The notes: a model not told the origin generated them from the sequence alone. A stretch of DNA of 64,000 nt from Tunturiibacter gelidiferens (GCF_014201335.1 NZ_JACHEB010000014.1:115475-179474), one strand, 5' to 3'. Positions 1 through 9,789 are shown, counted from the stretch's first letter. Numbers and translations: made by a program.

Positions 1-1459
1 CAAACGTAACGACCGATCCGATCAGCACATACCAGGTGAACGCAATATGCGGAATCGTGATCGGCCCAACCTTGATCACACCCGGAGAGAGCCAAAGCAA
101 AAGGTTCAGCCCAAACCCACAGATCATTCCAAGAATCGCCCCCGTCTGCGTTGCGTAGCGGGTCAGCGTCCCTAGTAGAAACACACCCAGTAAAGCACCA
201 TAAGCTACCGAAGCAATCGACAACCCAACCTCTACCACGTGGCCCTTACCCCCAGCGAATACGCTATACACAGCCACTCCAAACAACACCAGCGCCCACA
301 CCACCGTGCTCGAGCGCGAGATCATCATCCGTTCGCGTTCATCCGCCTCTGGCCTCCAGTGCATATAAAAATCCACCACAGTCGTGGAAGAAAGGGAATT
401 CAGCGCCGCACTTAGATTTGACATCGCCGCAGCGAGAATCGCAGCGACCAACAGCCCGGCGATCCCGATCGGCATCTCGCGCACAATAAACGTTGGGAAG
501 ATTCGGTCCGCCGAAGCGAACACCGTCGGATGCAGCCCATAGAAAACATAGAGTCCCACACCGATCAGCAGGAAAAGCGTGAACTGCATAAAGATCACAA
601 CGCCGCTCGAAAGTAACGCCAACCTTGACTCACGCAGGTTCCGCGCTGCCAACATTCGCTGCACCATCAACTGGTCCGTGCCATGAGAGGCCATCGTCAG
701 GAACGTTCCCCCCAGCACTCCCGCCCAAAACGTGTAGCTCTGTGTCAGGTTGAGCGCGAAGTGGAACAGCCGAAACTTTCCCGCGGCCGCCGCAACTTCG
801 TGAATATGCGACCATCCCCCAGGCACATGTGTCCCCAGCGTAAAAATCGCAACCATCGTACCGCCGACATAGATAGCCATCTGCACCACATCGGTCCAGA
901 TCACCGCCGCCATTCCACCTTCAAACGTATAGAGCAACGTAAGAGCCGAAATGATCCCGATCGACAGCACATCGCGCGTCCCGATGGCGATCCCAATCAC
1001 GATGCTCACGGCGAACACCCGCACCCCTTCAGCCGCCGCCCGTGTCAACAGGAACAACCCTGCGGTGACCTTGTGCAACGTGTGTCCGAAGCGCTGATCG
1101 ATCAACTGATACGCCGTCAGCATCCGGCCTTCAAAATACTTCGGCAGAAAGATGAGCGCCACCACCACGCGGCCCAGCATGTAGCCGATCACGATCTGCA
1201 AGAACCCAAAGTCCCCGGCGAACGCCACGCCGGGAATACTGATGATCGTTAGCGTGCTGGTCTCCGCCGAGACGATAGACAACGCAATTGCCCACCAGGG
1301 AATTGTTTGATCCGCAAGAAAGTATCTCCGGAGTGATCTCGTGTTCGGATCTTTGCCACTCCGAAAGCGCAGACCAAACAATGTGATACCGATCAGGTAG
1401 ACGACGATCAGTGCAAGATCGAAGGGGTGAAGGCGCGTAGGAACTGCGGCAGCATACAT
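1..1459 (-). CDS. sodium:solute symporter (SSS family), 3' end outside window
   Basis: Inner-membrane Na+/solute cotransporter of the SSS/SLC5 family; the substrate (sugar, amino acid or sialic acid-like) cannot be read. Translation from ATG at 1459 starts MYAAAVPTRLHPFDLALIVV and stays open for 486 residues to the window edge, so the C terminus is missing. At least ten hydrophobic segments are visible. The first segments carry the family-typical pattern of a long helix followed by AETSTLTIISIPGVAF, a soluble loop with YFEGRMLTAYQLIDQRFG, and later SNLSAALNSLSSTTVVDFY, a conserved SSS segment. The next gene upstream on the same strand (Hsp70-like) ends 73 bases away and may be cotranscribed. 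Nearness to the GH20 hexosaminidase makes an amino-sugar or sugar substrate plausible, but this is inference. Confidence 0.85.
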   Translation of the reverse strand, partial: MYAAAVPTRLHPFDLALIVVYLIGITLFGLRFRSGKDPNTRSLRRYFLADQTIPWWAIALSIVSAETSTLTIISIPGVAFAGDFGFLQIVIGYMLGRVVVALIFLPKYFEGRMLTAYQLIDQRFGHTLHKVTAGLFLLTRAAAEGVRVFAVSIVIGIAIGTRDVLSIGIISALTLLYTFEGGMAAVIWTDVVQMAIYVGGTMVAIFTLGTHVPGGWSHIHEVAAAAGKFRLFHFALNLTQSYTFWAGVLGGTFLTMASHGTDQLMVQRMLAARNLRESRLALLSSGVVIFMQFTLFLLIGVGLYVFYGLHPTVFASADRIFPTFIVREMPIGIAGLLVAAILAAAMSNLSAALNSLSSTTVVDFYMHWRPEADERERMMISRSSTVVWALVLFGVAVYSVFAGGKGHVVEVGLSIASVAYGALLGVFLLGTLTRYATQTGAILGMICGFGLNLLLWLSPGVIKVGPITIPHIAFTWYVLIGSVVTF

Positions 1460-1532
1460 TCGTGCCAGTGTATAGCGCCAGCGCCCCTAAACGCAGCATA
1501 CTCGAGCCGTCACTTCAAATTCAGTGACAGCT

Positions 1533-2876
1533 TCAGTACCCCTTTGCGTAAGCCTCTTCGGCTCGCAGAGCAAGCCCCCTCGCAACCGATGTGAATTCAT
1601 TGCCCGTGCGGACTCGCGAGGAGGTAAATCTTGACTCGAAGATGCGCCGAACTGCCGGCACGAAGCTAGTTCCTCCAGTCAAAAACACGCGGTCGACCTC
1701 TCGTGTAGAGATGTTGCTGGTAGCGAGCAGCGTGTCCACGCATCTCTCGATCGATTCGAGGTCTTCAGCGATCCAACCTTCAAACTCAGCGCGCTCAACT
1801 GTCGCCACGAGATCCATGCTGCCGTCGCGGAATCGGAACTTGGCCGTTTCATGATTCGACAGATCGACTTTCAAACGCTGCACAGCCTGATGAAGCTGGT
1901 ATCCAAGGTCCTCCTCGATCAGGTTGATCAGCGCTTCGATCTTCTCTGGTTCTTGTGCCCGCGCCCGAGCGCTTTTCAGTATCTCGGCCACATTCCGTGT
2001 CTTCAGAAAAGAAAGATAATGCCAGCGTTCGAGATTGGCGTAAATCCAGGCCGGAGCTGCCGGGATAATGCTCGCCGGACGGTCTGGAGCATGAGCATAG
2101 GAACGTTCGAAGCTGTCCGAGCCCAGCGCTGGAGAGACCAACTTGCGAACAATTCTCGCATCGAAGCTATCGCCTGCCAACCCCAATCCGCTATTTCCTA
2201 AAAGATCCTTTGCCGTCCGTCCACGCGCACGAACACCAAGACCAACATGCAGCAGCGAGAAGTCGCTGGTACCCCCACCAAAGTCCCCAATCAGGATCAG
2301 TTCGTTGTGATCGAGAGTTGATTCGTACGCGTAAGCCGCAGCAATCGGCTCCATCTCGAACTCGACCGACTCAAAACCTGCGTGAATAAACGCCTGTCGC
2401 AACCGCTGCACCGCGAAGTCATCGTCCTCAACGCTGTCGGCTCCCACGAATCGAACCGGCCGGCCCACCGTAGCCTGTCGAACAGGATGGCCAAACTGAC
2501 GTTCAGCAGACAATCGCAGATCAGTAAGGATGCGCGAGATTAAATCCTCAATTGTGTACCGCCGTCCAAACACCTCTGTGCCGGTCAGTGTTCTGCTGGT
2601 TAGGTAAGACTTCAGCGACTGAACCAGCCGGCCCTTGTGTTCGGCATGAAGATAATGCTCAATCGCTTGTGGCCCCGTGAATCCCTTAATCTGCGTACGG
2701 CCGGAATGCTTATGCTGTTCCAGGTAAAGCACGGAACGAAACGACTCCGTAGCCGCTGCCGCAGTAGGGAAGGAAACCAGCTCCACTGTCCCGTCTCCGC
2801 GAGCAGATGCGATGGAGCTGTTCGTGGTGCCGAAATCGATTCCTAGTCTGGGGCCGATGGAGTGCGTCGAAAGCAT
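1533..2876 (-). CDS. YegD-like Hsp70-family ATPase
   Basis: Cytoplasmic actin-fold ATPase of the Hsp70 superfamily, of the short YegD type (447 aa; E. coli YegD is about 450 aa). The three nucleotide-binding motifs are present: phosphate-1 LGIDFGTTNSSIA near residue 12, phosphate-2 LIGDFGGGTSDFS near 200, and the adenosine motif VFLTGGTSFVPAV near 405. A canonical DnaK substrate-binding domain and lid are absent, as usual for YegD, so client binding may differ from DnaK. No DnaJ or GrpE gene is nearby. It lies between the GH20 gene (57 bases upstream) and the SSS transporter on the same strand. Its cellular role is not established for the family. Confidence 0.88.
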   Translation of the reverse strand: MLSTHSIGPRLGIDFGTTNSSIASARGDGTVELVSFPTAAAATESFRSVLYLEQHKHSGRTQIKGFTGPQAIEHYLHAEHKGRLVQSLKSYLTSRTLTGTEVFGRRYTIEDLISRILTDLRLSAERQFGHPVRQATVGRPVRFVGADSVEDDDFAVQRLRQAFIHAGFESVEFEMEPIAAAYAYESTLDHNELILIGDFGGGTSDFSLLHVGLGVRARGRTAKDLLGNSGLGLAGDSFDARIVRKLVSPALGSDSFERSYAHAPDRPASIIPAAPAWIYANLERWHYLSFLKTRNVAEILKSARARAQEPEKIEALINLIEEDLGYQLHQAVQRLKVDLSNHETAKFRFRDGSMDLVATVERAEFEGWIAEDLESIERCVDTLLATSNISTREVDRVFLTGGTSFVPAVRRIFESRFTSSRVRTGNEFTSVARGLALRAEEAYAKGY

Positions 2877-2932
2877 GGTCTTTTAGATTGCCAGATCTCC
2901 CGACGAGTGCGCCACCTACTCTTACAAATAAC

Positions 2933-5101
2933 TCACTTCGGCGCGGGAGCCGGAGCCGGCGGAGGTATTCCCAGATCGGCAGCCGGCGGAAGCGTATGAG
3001 TATCGGACCACTGACGTTGCGCACTGCGAAGTCTGTCGCTTCTGGCTTCCCATATCCCCACCGTGTAATCGTAGTGCTCGAGCACTGGACGCAGCCCATA
3101 CGCACGGTTGGAGCGGTACCATGCCTGCTCGTACAGATCACGCAGCAGGGAATAGGCGTCAATGTAATCCTGAATTCGTCCATTCGCCCCATTGATGTCC
3201 GAGAGCTCACGGCTTACACTCATGCGCTGCTTCTTATCCGTCGTGTTCTGCATCGCGTAGGCGCGCTGGTAACCCTCCGAAATCTCTTCGGCCAATTGAA
3301 ACTTCAGACCGATCAGATCCATCCTCCGCGCTCCCAACTCCAGTGCGTCGATGGCCGCAGTCTCGCGCAGCGTCGTAGGCGCAGTCGGATAAGAGTCCGC
3401 CGGATCATAAGCTTTAGGCCCTGCCGAAACTGGCGCTGGTGCCGGCGCAGCAGCCCTCGCCTGTGCAATCAAAGTCAGCGCCCGCTCCGCATGCAGTCGC
3501 AACTCATGCGCATACGGAAGCACCTGCGCCCCAATCCTCAGCCCATCCTTCGACATCGGGTCCAGCCAGAAGATGCTGTTCGTTCCATCGCCTTCCTTCG
3601 CCTGATCTTTCAGCACCGAATGAGCCAGCATCATCTCCTTCTGCGCCTCATTCAGATCGCCCGTTGCGTCGCCATGAAACACCTGAGCATAAGAATCCTG
3701 GAAGTCCGGAATCGACGACTCCCCCTTCTGCCAGGCCGCCGCGGCACCAAAGAGAATCCCATACCAATCCTGGTTGAAGAGTCCTTCGCCGTCGTCGTTC
3801 CAGATCGTGTTCAGCTGGCCCGTCGACCCCAGCCGCTGCCCATCCGCAGTAAAGCGCTGAATATTGGCAAGCGCATAGTTATTGTTCGGATACACCCTGC
3901 GGAAGTTATTCACGCTCGGGGCCACCCAGGTCTCCATCCCCGCGTTTATAAACGGTGTCAAAAAGCGGTCGTAACCCCGGGGCTCCGGGTTGTAAACCCA
4001 CGCAATCGCGATCGTGGAATCCTTGAATGATTGCGGCAGGCCCTTCAGCAGATCCGGTGAATCCTGCGCGATATCTCCCCAGAAAAGGAACCGGCGATTG
4101 AGCGGCTTCAACTCCGTGACTATCCTTTGCAGAAAATCCAGATAAACCACCCCGAGCCCACGAGCATCCACATCTGACTTGGTCTGCCCCAGTCCAAGGT
4201 CGACCGTCTCATCCGCGCCGATATGCAAAAAGGGTCCCGGGTAGAGTGCCGCGAGTTCGGTAAACATCTGCTTGATCAGCGCAAGCGATCCCGGCTGCCC
4301 CGGCGCCAGCACCGCCCCATGCGGAGTCTCCGCCAGCGGCTGGTACTGCTCCCAATTCAAATTATGGTGGAGATGACCAAACGCCTCCTGCTCCGGCACC
4401 ACATCAATATGATAGAGCCGCGCATACGCCACCAGTTCTCTGGCCTCCTCAGCCGTAACACTTCCCCCCGGCGGCGCCATCAAAGGGTTCGACGCATACT
4501 GCTGCGTATGTTCGAAGTAAGGAGAATAGAGATTGACCTTATAAGCAGCCAGCGTCCGAATCAGGTGTTTCTCAAACTCCAGCGTAGTCACCGGTCCCCG
4601 CGACAGGTCATCATCGAGCCCGCGGTATTTCATCGCCGGCCAGTCCCTGATATTCGCCCCATGAAGCACGGCGCGCCCACCGTCGCCCTCAATTAGCTGC
4701 TTAACGGTCTGCGCTCCATAGAACACCCCGGCAGCCGTATCCCCAATGACCGTCAGTCCGCCCCCACTCGCGGCGATCGCGTAGCCCTCCGCCTTCATCT
4801 CCTCGGTAAACCGAGAGTCGGGGCGCGCCGCGAGCCGCGTTAGTTCGATCTGAACCCCAGTAGCCGAAGCAGCTTGAATACCACGTGTCTGTAGCGTCAT
4901 CGCCAGATCGTCAGCAGCAAATTGATCTTCCGCGGCGCAAGGGGCAGCACAGACGATGCGAACACCATGTGGCAGTGCTTGATCGGCCGTCGCACGAATC
5001 TCGCGCGGCATGGGAATCAACTTAATAGAGGGTTGTGCCGAAGCAAAGGAGCCAAGCACGCCAAAGCCGACCAGCAGGGTACCGAGACGAAAAAAATACA
5101 T
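2933..5101 (-). CDS. secreted beta-N-acetylhexosaminidase-like GH20 glycosidase
   Basis: 722 aa. The N terminus (residues 1-22, MYFFRLGTLLVGFGVLGSFA followed by SAQP) is a Sec signal peptide, so the enzyme acts in the periplasm or outside. A GH20b-like N-terminal domain (about 25-155) precedes the GH20 TIM barrel, which starts near DWPAMKYRGLDDDLSRG. The catalytic Asp-Glu pair of GH20 enzymes is seen in HIGADETVDLG (D297, E298): Glu is the acid/base and Asp orients the substrate N-acetyl group. The C-terminal 200 residues contain an Ala/Pro-rich linker and helical region outside the barrel, and the protein ends in PPAPAPAPK. Expected activity is release of terminal GlcNAc/GalNAc from chitin oligomers, peptidoglycan fragments or glycans; the exact substrate is not readable. 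Confidence 0.9.
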   Translation of the reverse strand: MYFFRLGTLLVGFGVLGSFASAQPSIKLIPMPREIRATADQALPHGVRIVCAAPCAAEDQFAADDLAMTLQTRGIQAASATGVQIELTRLAARPDSRFTEEMKAEGYAIAASGGGLTVIGDTAAGVFYGAQTVKQLIEGDGGRAVLHGANIRDWPAMKYRGLDDDLSRGPVTTLEFEKHLIRTLAAYKVNLYSPYFEHTQQYASNPLMAPPGGSVTAEEARELVAYARLYHIDVVPEQEAFGHLHHNLNWEQYQPLAETPHGAVLAPGQPGSLALIKQMFTELAALYPGPFLHIGADETVDLGLGQTKSDVDARGLGVVYLDFLQRIVTELKPLNRRFLFWGDIAQDSPDLLKGLPQSFKDSTIAIAWVYNPEPRGYDRFLTPFINAGMETWVAPSVNNFRRVYPNNNYALANIQRFTADGQRLGSTGQLNTIWNDDGEGLFNQDWYGILFGAAAAWQKGESSIPDFQDSYAQVFHGDATGDLNEAQKEMMLAHSVLKDQAKEGDGTNSIFWLDPMSKDGLRIGAQVLPYAHELRLHAERALTLIAQARAAAPAPAPVSAGPKAYDPADSYPTAPTTLRETAAIDALELGARRMDLIGLKFQLAEEISEGYQRAYAMQNTTDKKQRMSVSRELSDINGANGRIQDYIDAYSLLRDLYEQAWYRSNRAYGLRPVLEHYDYTVGIWEARSDRLRSAQRQWSDTHTLPPAADLGIPPPAPAPAPK

Positions 5102-5356
5102 GAGGACAAAGGTAAATCAGTTCTGCGACCTTTGCTGTTACCTATTCAGTTCCCGCCAAAATCTCAAAAAAATGTCAGCCATTCGTAAAATTTCCACAGA
5201 ACAACGTATTTTCTCCGTGAATACCACACAAATTATTCCTCTGTTCACATGACTTTGTGAGCATGGTTCAAAGAGCAAAGGAAGAAAGTTGGAGAGGCTA
5301 GAAGGCCTTCCCGCTCTCTTGTTGTCCTTGTGCCTTTCATATTTCTGCGAGGTTCC

Positions 5357-7195
5357 ATGACGAAGCAACTACGAGCGACCATGGCAGCGATATTGGTTAT
5401 CAGTTCAATATCTCTCCAGGCGCAAACGAGCACGGCAACACAGAAGACCGGTACGGCGACCGCTCACAAAAAGGCGCCAAAAGAGAGCCCGGTGGAGCGC
5501 CAGATCCGCGAACTGCGCGAGCAGATGCAGGACCAGCAGGCTCAGATCGACGCTCTCAAACAGCAGAACGCCGACAAGGACGCGAAGCTTGCCGCCGCTC
5601 AGCAGGCCGCTCAGAGTGCTGAAGCTGCTGCTGCCAGTGCCACGGCTAAAGCGGACAGCCTCAGTTCAACCGTCTCGACCAATGCTGACGCCGTCTCCAG
5701 CCTGAACAGCACCGTGACCGACCTCAAGACCACCAACGTCGGCCTCGCGCAGACCATCAGCGATACCAAGAAGCAGTTGACCGACGAACTCGAGTCGCCT
5801 CTCGCCATCCACTACAAAGGCGTGACCATCACTCCGGTAGCCTTCTTCGCGGCTGAAGGTGTTTACCGTCAGCGCGCGCTCAACGCCGACGTCAACACCC
5901 CCTTCAACTCCACCCCTTACCCCGGCGCGGGCCAGGCCCATACCAGCGAGCTCAACCTCTCTGGTCGTCAGAGCAGACTTGGTGCGCTCTTCCAAGCCAA
6001 CCCCGGACCGTACCACTTCGCAGGGTACGTCGAAGCTGACTTCCTCGGCGCAGGAGCCAGCAGCAACGAAAACCAGAGCAATAGCTACGTTCTCCGCCAG
6101 CGTCAGCTCTTCGGTCAGTTCGGAACCAACAGCGGCTTTACTGTAACCGGCGGTCAGATGTGGTCACTCGTTACCGAAACCAAGAAGAGCACCGATAACC
6201 GCACCGAGGCCCTGCCCGCTACCATCGACGCGCAATACAACGTCGGTTTCAGCTGGGAGCGTCAGCCAGGTGTAAGGTTCCAGCAGAAGATCGGTGGATT
6301 CACGGCCGCCGCCTCACTTGAAGAAGCCGAAATCATCTACTCGGCAACCAATGCGAACTCTAACTTCTTCATCGGCAACGCAGGCGCGGGCGGTGGTCTC
6401 TACAACCTGACCGCGAATTACTCCAACAACGTTGCGCCCGACGTGATCGTCAAAGGCACCTACGATATGGGCGCCGCCCACTTCGAAGCCGGTGGCTTGG
6501 TTCGCTGGTTCCGCGACCGCAACTACCCCAACCAAACCCTCACCGTCCCATCCGCAGTGGGTGGAAATAACAACACCAAGGTCGGCGGCGGCTTCTTCGC
6601 CAACGCCCGCACGCCTGTCACTCACTATGCGGACTTCGGTCTCCACTTCCTTGGCGGTACTGGCGTAGGCCGTTATGGTACTTCGACCTTGCCTGACGTC
6701 ACAGCGCATCCCGATGGAACGCTCGAGCCCATCAAGAACTACCAGTTCCTCGGTACGCTCGAACTTCACCCGCAGAAGAAGCTTGATCTCGACCTCTACT
6801 ACGGTACGGAATACGCGCAGCGTACAACCTACCTCAGCACTGTCGGTGCAGATGCCGGCAAGCTGGTTGGTTATGCTCCTGTCACCAGCGCGAACACAGG
6901 TTGCGGTGTCGAGACGCTTCCAACAACCCCAACCTCCGGTCTCGGCAGCATCGGCGTTGCCGGAAACCCCCCTTACAGCCCCGGTACACCTGCAAACTGC
7001 TTGGGTGCAACCCGTCAGATATCGGAACTCACCGGCGAGTTCGTCTATCGCTTCTACAACAACCCCAAGTTCGGCCGTCTGCAGTATGCCATGCAATACA
7101 GCTACCTGCAGCGTGTCGGCTGGGCCGGTGTCGGTGGCGCCCCGAAGGCCAACAACAACATGGTCTTCACCAGCCTCCGTTACTACCTCCCGTAG
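5357..7195 (+). CDS. outer-membrane porin-like protein with N-terminal coiled coil
   Basis: 612 aa from ATG 5357; an upstream in-frame start at 5330 would add nine residues before the signal peptide and is less likely. Residues 1-23 form a signal peptide ending LQA-QTS. A basic Thr/Lys-rich linker is followed by a heptad-rich coiled coil (about 45-145, IRELREQMQDQQAQIDALKQ and on), then a beta-rich C-terminal half with alternating aromatic and polar residues that ends in YYLP-type strands, as in outer-membrane barrels. This matches the DcaP-like porins (coiled-coil stalk plus barrel). Solute is unknown. It is divergent from the GH20 gene across a 255-base gap and has its own strong terminator. 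Confidence 0.8.
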   Translation: MTKQLRATMAAILVISSISLQAQTSTATQKTGTATAHKKAPKESPVERQIRELREQMQDQQAQIDALKQQNADKDAKLAAAQQAAQSAEAAAASATAKADSLSSTVSTNADAVSSLNSTVTDLKTTNVGLAQTISDTKKQLTDELESPLAIHYKGVTITPVAFFAAEGVYRQRALNADVNTPFNSTPYPGAGQAHTSELNLSGRQSRLGALFQANPGPYHFAGYVEADFLGAGASSNENQSNSYVLRQRQLFGQFGTNSGFTVTGGQMWSLVTETKKSTDNRTEALPATIDAQYNVGFSWERQPGVRFQQKIGGFTAAASLEEAEIIYSATNANSNFFIGNAGAGGGLYNLTANYSNNVAPDVIVKGTYDMGAAHFEAGGLVRWFRDRNYPNQTLTVPSAVGGNNNTKVGGGFFANARTPVTHYADFGLHFLGGTGVGRYGTSTLPDVTAHPDGTLEPIKNYQFLGTLELHPQKKLDLDLYYGTEYAQRTTYLSTVGADAGKLVGYAPVTSANTGCGVETLPTTPTSGLGSIGVAGNPPYSPGTPANCLGATRQISELTGEFVYRFYNNPKFGRLQYAMQYSYLQRVGWAGVGGAPKANNNMVFTSLRYYLP

Positions 7196-7212
7196 CAGCT
7201 TTCGCACCACAT

Positions 7213-7242
7213 AAAAAAGGCACCCTTCGGGGTGCCTTTTTA
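7213..7242 (+). terminator. rho-independent terminator after the porin gene
   Basis: Perfect 7-bp stem GGCACCC / GGGTGCC (7219-7225 and 7230-7236) with a TTCG tetraloop, preceded by an A run and followed by TTTTTAT. It lies 18 bases after the porin stop codon. The A run on the left means it may also terminate the convergent msrB transcript. Confidence 0.95.
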
Positions 7243-7275
7243 TTCTCTAAAGTGACTTGATACTACGGCGCCAGC

Positions 7276-7878
7276 CTAGGCGTTCATAAACTTTATCGAG
7301 GCCGAGTTCATGCAGTATCGCAGTCCAGTCGGCGCCGGGCCATCGTCGAAGACATGCCCCAAATGGCCTTCGCATCGCACACACTTCACCTCGGTGCGCT
7401 CCATACCCAGGGAGACATCTTTTACCTCAGCGACATTCTCCTTCGCAATCGGCGCCCAGAAGCTCTGCCACCCGGTACCAGACTCAAACTTCGTCCGCGA
7501 GCTGAACAACGCTGTGTCGCAGCAGACGCACCGAAAGACACCCGCGTTATGCTCCTTCAAGCTGACGCCCGAATACGGCATCTCCGTGTCCGCCTGGCGA
7601 GAAATTTCAAAGGAGTTCTTGCCCAGCTGCTGAAGCCACTCTCCATCTGTCTTCACGACCTTTACGACCGTCTCCTTCCCCAAATTGTTCCCGTCATTGC
7701 TGAAGTTGACGATCGTGACCTGGCCCGGTGTCCCATGGACCGCAGCACTCGCCTCCACGCCGGGGGCCCTTCGCATCCGAAGCACCGCATAGGACGCCGC
7801 AACCCCTGCTGCAGCAATGAACGCTCGCCGCGTCATCTTCTTTGACCGGTCATCCCGGTTTTTCTCCGAGTCAAACAT
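7276..7878 (-). CDS. msrB: peptide-methionine (R)-S-oxide reductase with TAT-like leader
   Basis: Reduces the R epimer of methionine sulfoxide in oxidised proteins. 200 aa; the leader contains TRRAFIAAAGVAASYAVL (residues 16-33), a twin-arginine motif followed by a hydrophobic stretch, so export to the periplasm is expected. The SelR domain spans about 65-198. Zinc-binding CxxC pairs are seen in FRCVCCDTALF and VKCVRCEGHLGHVF, the family motif GTGWQSFW is intact, and the catalytic Cys is C189 in RYCMNSASIKF. Start chosen at 7878 with GAGGAAC six bases upstream. It is divergent from uxaC over 159 bases. Confidence 0.93.
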   Translation of the reverse strand: MFDSEKNRDDRSKKMTRRAFIAAAGVAASYAVLRMRRAPGVEASAAVHGTPGQVTIVNFSNDGNNLGKETVVKVVKTDGEWLQQLGKNSFEISRQADTEMPYSGVSLKEHNAGVFRCVCCDTALFSSRTKFESGTGWQSFWAPIAKENVAEVKDVSLGMERTEVKCVRCEGHLGHVFDDGPAPTGLRYCMNSASIKFMNA

Positions 7879-7896
7879 GATCAGTTCCTCGCAGTC

Positions 7897-8001
7897 CGCT
7901 TCTTATGCGACGTTTGAGTTCGAAAAAAGTTGCATCCGTTCGAATTCGACCTTTTGTTCGAGGTACGGTCAAATCTTTGATACGCTTCTGATGCGACGTT
8001 T
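7897..8001. promoter_or_regulatory. 19-bp direct repeat pair upstream of uxaC (candidate operator)
   Basis: CGCTTCTTATGCGACGTTT at 7897-7915 and CGCTTCTGATGCGACGTTT at 7983-8001 match at 18 of 19 bases. They are 86 bases apart (about eight helical turns) in the msrB-uxaC divergent intergenic region, the second copy ending 36 bases before the uxaC start. Spaced identical sites are typical of DNA looping by sugar-acid repressors (GntR or LacI families). No regulator gene of that type is visible close by, so the binding protein is unknown. Confidence 0.45.
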
Positions 8002-8037
8002 TTCCAACGCCTGCAGCTTCTAAAGAGGTGATGAGGG

Positions 8038-9441
8038 ATGATTCTCGACGCAAACAGGCTTTTTCCTGCCGACAGCGAAACGCGGTCAATTGCCGGAAGA
8101 CTCTATGAGACAATCCAGGGCCTGCCCATCATCTCGCCCCACGGCCACACTGACCCGCGCTGGTTTGCTGAGAACGAAGCCTTTGCCAATCCTGCCGCCC
8201 TTCTCATTCAGCCTGATCACTACATCTTTCGCATGCTCTACTCTCAGGGAATCTCCCTGGAGTCGCTCGGCATCTCTCCGTTCGACGGCGTCGCTGCCTC
8301 GGTCGACCCGAAAGAGGTCTGGCGCATCTTCGCAAAAAACTACTATCTCTTTCGAGGGACCCCCACCCGGCTTTGGCTCGACTACTCCTTCGAGAATCAG
8401 TTCGGCCTCACGAAACGTCTCAGCTCTGAGAATGCCGACGAATACTACGAGATCATTGCAAAAAGACTTGAGACCCCCGAGTTCCGGCCCCGCGCGCTCT
8501 ACGAGCAGTTCAACATCGAAGTCCTCTCCACCACCGACTCGCCCCTCGATACCCTCGAGTACCACAAAGCCATTCGCAAGTCCGGTTGGCGGGGTCGCAT
8601 TCTGCCGACCTTCCGGCCAGACTCGCTCGTCGATGCTGACTACATTGGCTTCCTCGACAACATCCAGAAGCTAGGCCAGATCACCGGCGAAGACATTGGC
8701 ACCTGGAAGGGCTACCTCAACGCTCTGCGCAACCGCCGCGCCTTCTTCAAGTCCATGGGAGCTACTGCAACCGATCAGGGCCACCCAACGGCCCTGACCG
8801 CCGATCTCGACCCAAACGTTGCAGCCTCTCTCTATGCTCGAATTCTCTCTGGTCGCTCCGTACCAGAGGAGCAGGAGCTCTTCCGCGCTCAAATGCTTAC
8901 TGAGATGGCCGGCATGAGCGTCGAAGATGGCCTCACTATGCAGCTTCATCCTGGTTCGGTCCGCAACCACAACCGGCACCTCTACGAGAGATTTGGACGC
9001 GATAAGGGAGCCGACATACCCTCGCCAACCGAGTACGTCCGAGCACTTCAACCTCTGCTGAATCGCTACGGAAACGACCAGCGATTGACCTTCATCCTCT
9101 TCACCCTCGATGAAACCACCTTCTCTCGGGAACTAGCTCCTCTCGCCGGCCACTACCCCTCTCTGAAGTTGGGACCGCCTTGGTGGTTTCACGACTCCCC
9201 AGAGGGCATGATGCGCTTCCGCGACCAAGCCACCGAGACCGCCGGCTTCTACAACACGGTAGGCTTCAATGACGACACCCGCGCTCTCCTCTCCATCCCC
9301 GCCCGCCATGACGTAGCCCGCCGCATCGACTGCGCCTTCCTGGCTCGCCTGGTCGCCGAACATCGCCTCGATGAAGATGAAGCCTTCGAAGTCATCCAGG
9401 ATCTCACCGTCAACCTAGTCAGGAAGGCATACAAGCTCTGA
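8038..9441 (+). CDS. uxaC: glucuronate (uronate) isomerase
   Basis: Isomerises D-glucuronate to D-fructuronate (and D-galacturonate to D-tagaturonate) in the cytoplasm. 467 aa, the usual UxaC length. The N terminus matches the family closely: FLPxDxx-like start, then LPIISPHGHTDPRWFAENEAF with the metal-binding HGH, and the conserved NFDTTDSPLDTLEYH-like block STTDSPLDTLEYHKAI. The C terminus has GFNDDTRALLSIPARHDVARR. A GAGGTGATGAGGG ribosome-binding region precedes ATG 8038. It opens a plus-strand series with a LarA homologue, gluconokinase and an SDR, which points to glucuronate as the physiological substrate. Confidence 0.95.
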   Translation: MILDANRLFPADSETRSIAGRLYETIQGLPIISPHGHTDPRWFAENEAFANPAALLIQPDHYIFRMLYSQGISLESLGISPFDGVAASVDPKEVWRIFAKNYYLFRGTPTRLWLDYSFENQFGLTKRLSSENADEYYEIIAKRLETPEFRPRALYEQFNIEVLSTTDSPLDTLEYHKAIRKSGWRGRILPTFRPDSLVDADYIGFLDNIQKLGQITGEDIGTWKGYLNALRNRRAFFKSMGATATDQGHPTALTADLDPNVAASLYARILSGRSVPEEQELFRAQMLTEMAGMSVEDGLTMQLHPGSVRNHNRHLYERFGRDKGADIPSPTEYVRALQPLLNRYGNDQRLTFILFTLDETTFSRELAPLAGHYPSLKLGPPWWFHDSPEGMMRFRDQATETAGFYNTVGFNDDTRALLSIPARHDVARRIDCAFLARLVAEHRLDEDEAFEVIQDLTVNLVRKAYKL

Positions 9442-9789
9442 CGCGGCCATGGACTATCAAACAGAGAGGAGGATTACGGATCTATCGGCGTACTGATCAA
9501 ACCGCGGCCAACGTCAAAAAAAGTTGAAGATCGTGGCGTATTTTTCTCGGTCCAATTCAACGCGGTTCCCAGTCCACGTTAGCCACACAATCCACCACGT
9601 TCTCACCACCAAAACACCGTCGCAAACTCACCTATTTTCGTCCGACCCCTTCAAAAACACAGCAAAATGGATGAAAAGCGGTACTACACATCACCAGGAT
9701 TTTTTTAGCGCAAGGCACAACTCTTCCAACCGGCCACCTCATCAACTCAACGCACCCCACCACCAGTACCGGGAGTAAGATCAAAACTC
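9442..9789. other. intergenic region between uxaC and larA, no gene supported
   Basis: 348 bases. An 84-codon frame at 9524-9778 has no ribosome-binding site, a composition unlike the neighbours (His/Thr/Asn-rich) and no recognisable motif, so I do not call it. The length suggests that the larA-gntK-SDR unit has its own promoter, but I see no convincing -35/-10 pair. Confidence 0.5.

Noticed and set aside
2807..4030. 407-codon plus-strand frame opposite Hsp70 and GH20 genes
   Set aside because: Arg/Ile-rich antisense frame without motifs; the minus-strand genes are well supported.
9524..9778. 84-codon frame between uxaC and larA
   Set aside because: No ribosome-binding site, atypical composition and no motif.
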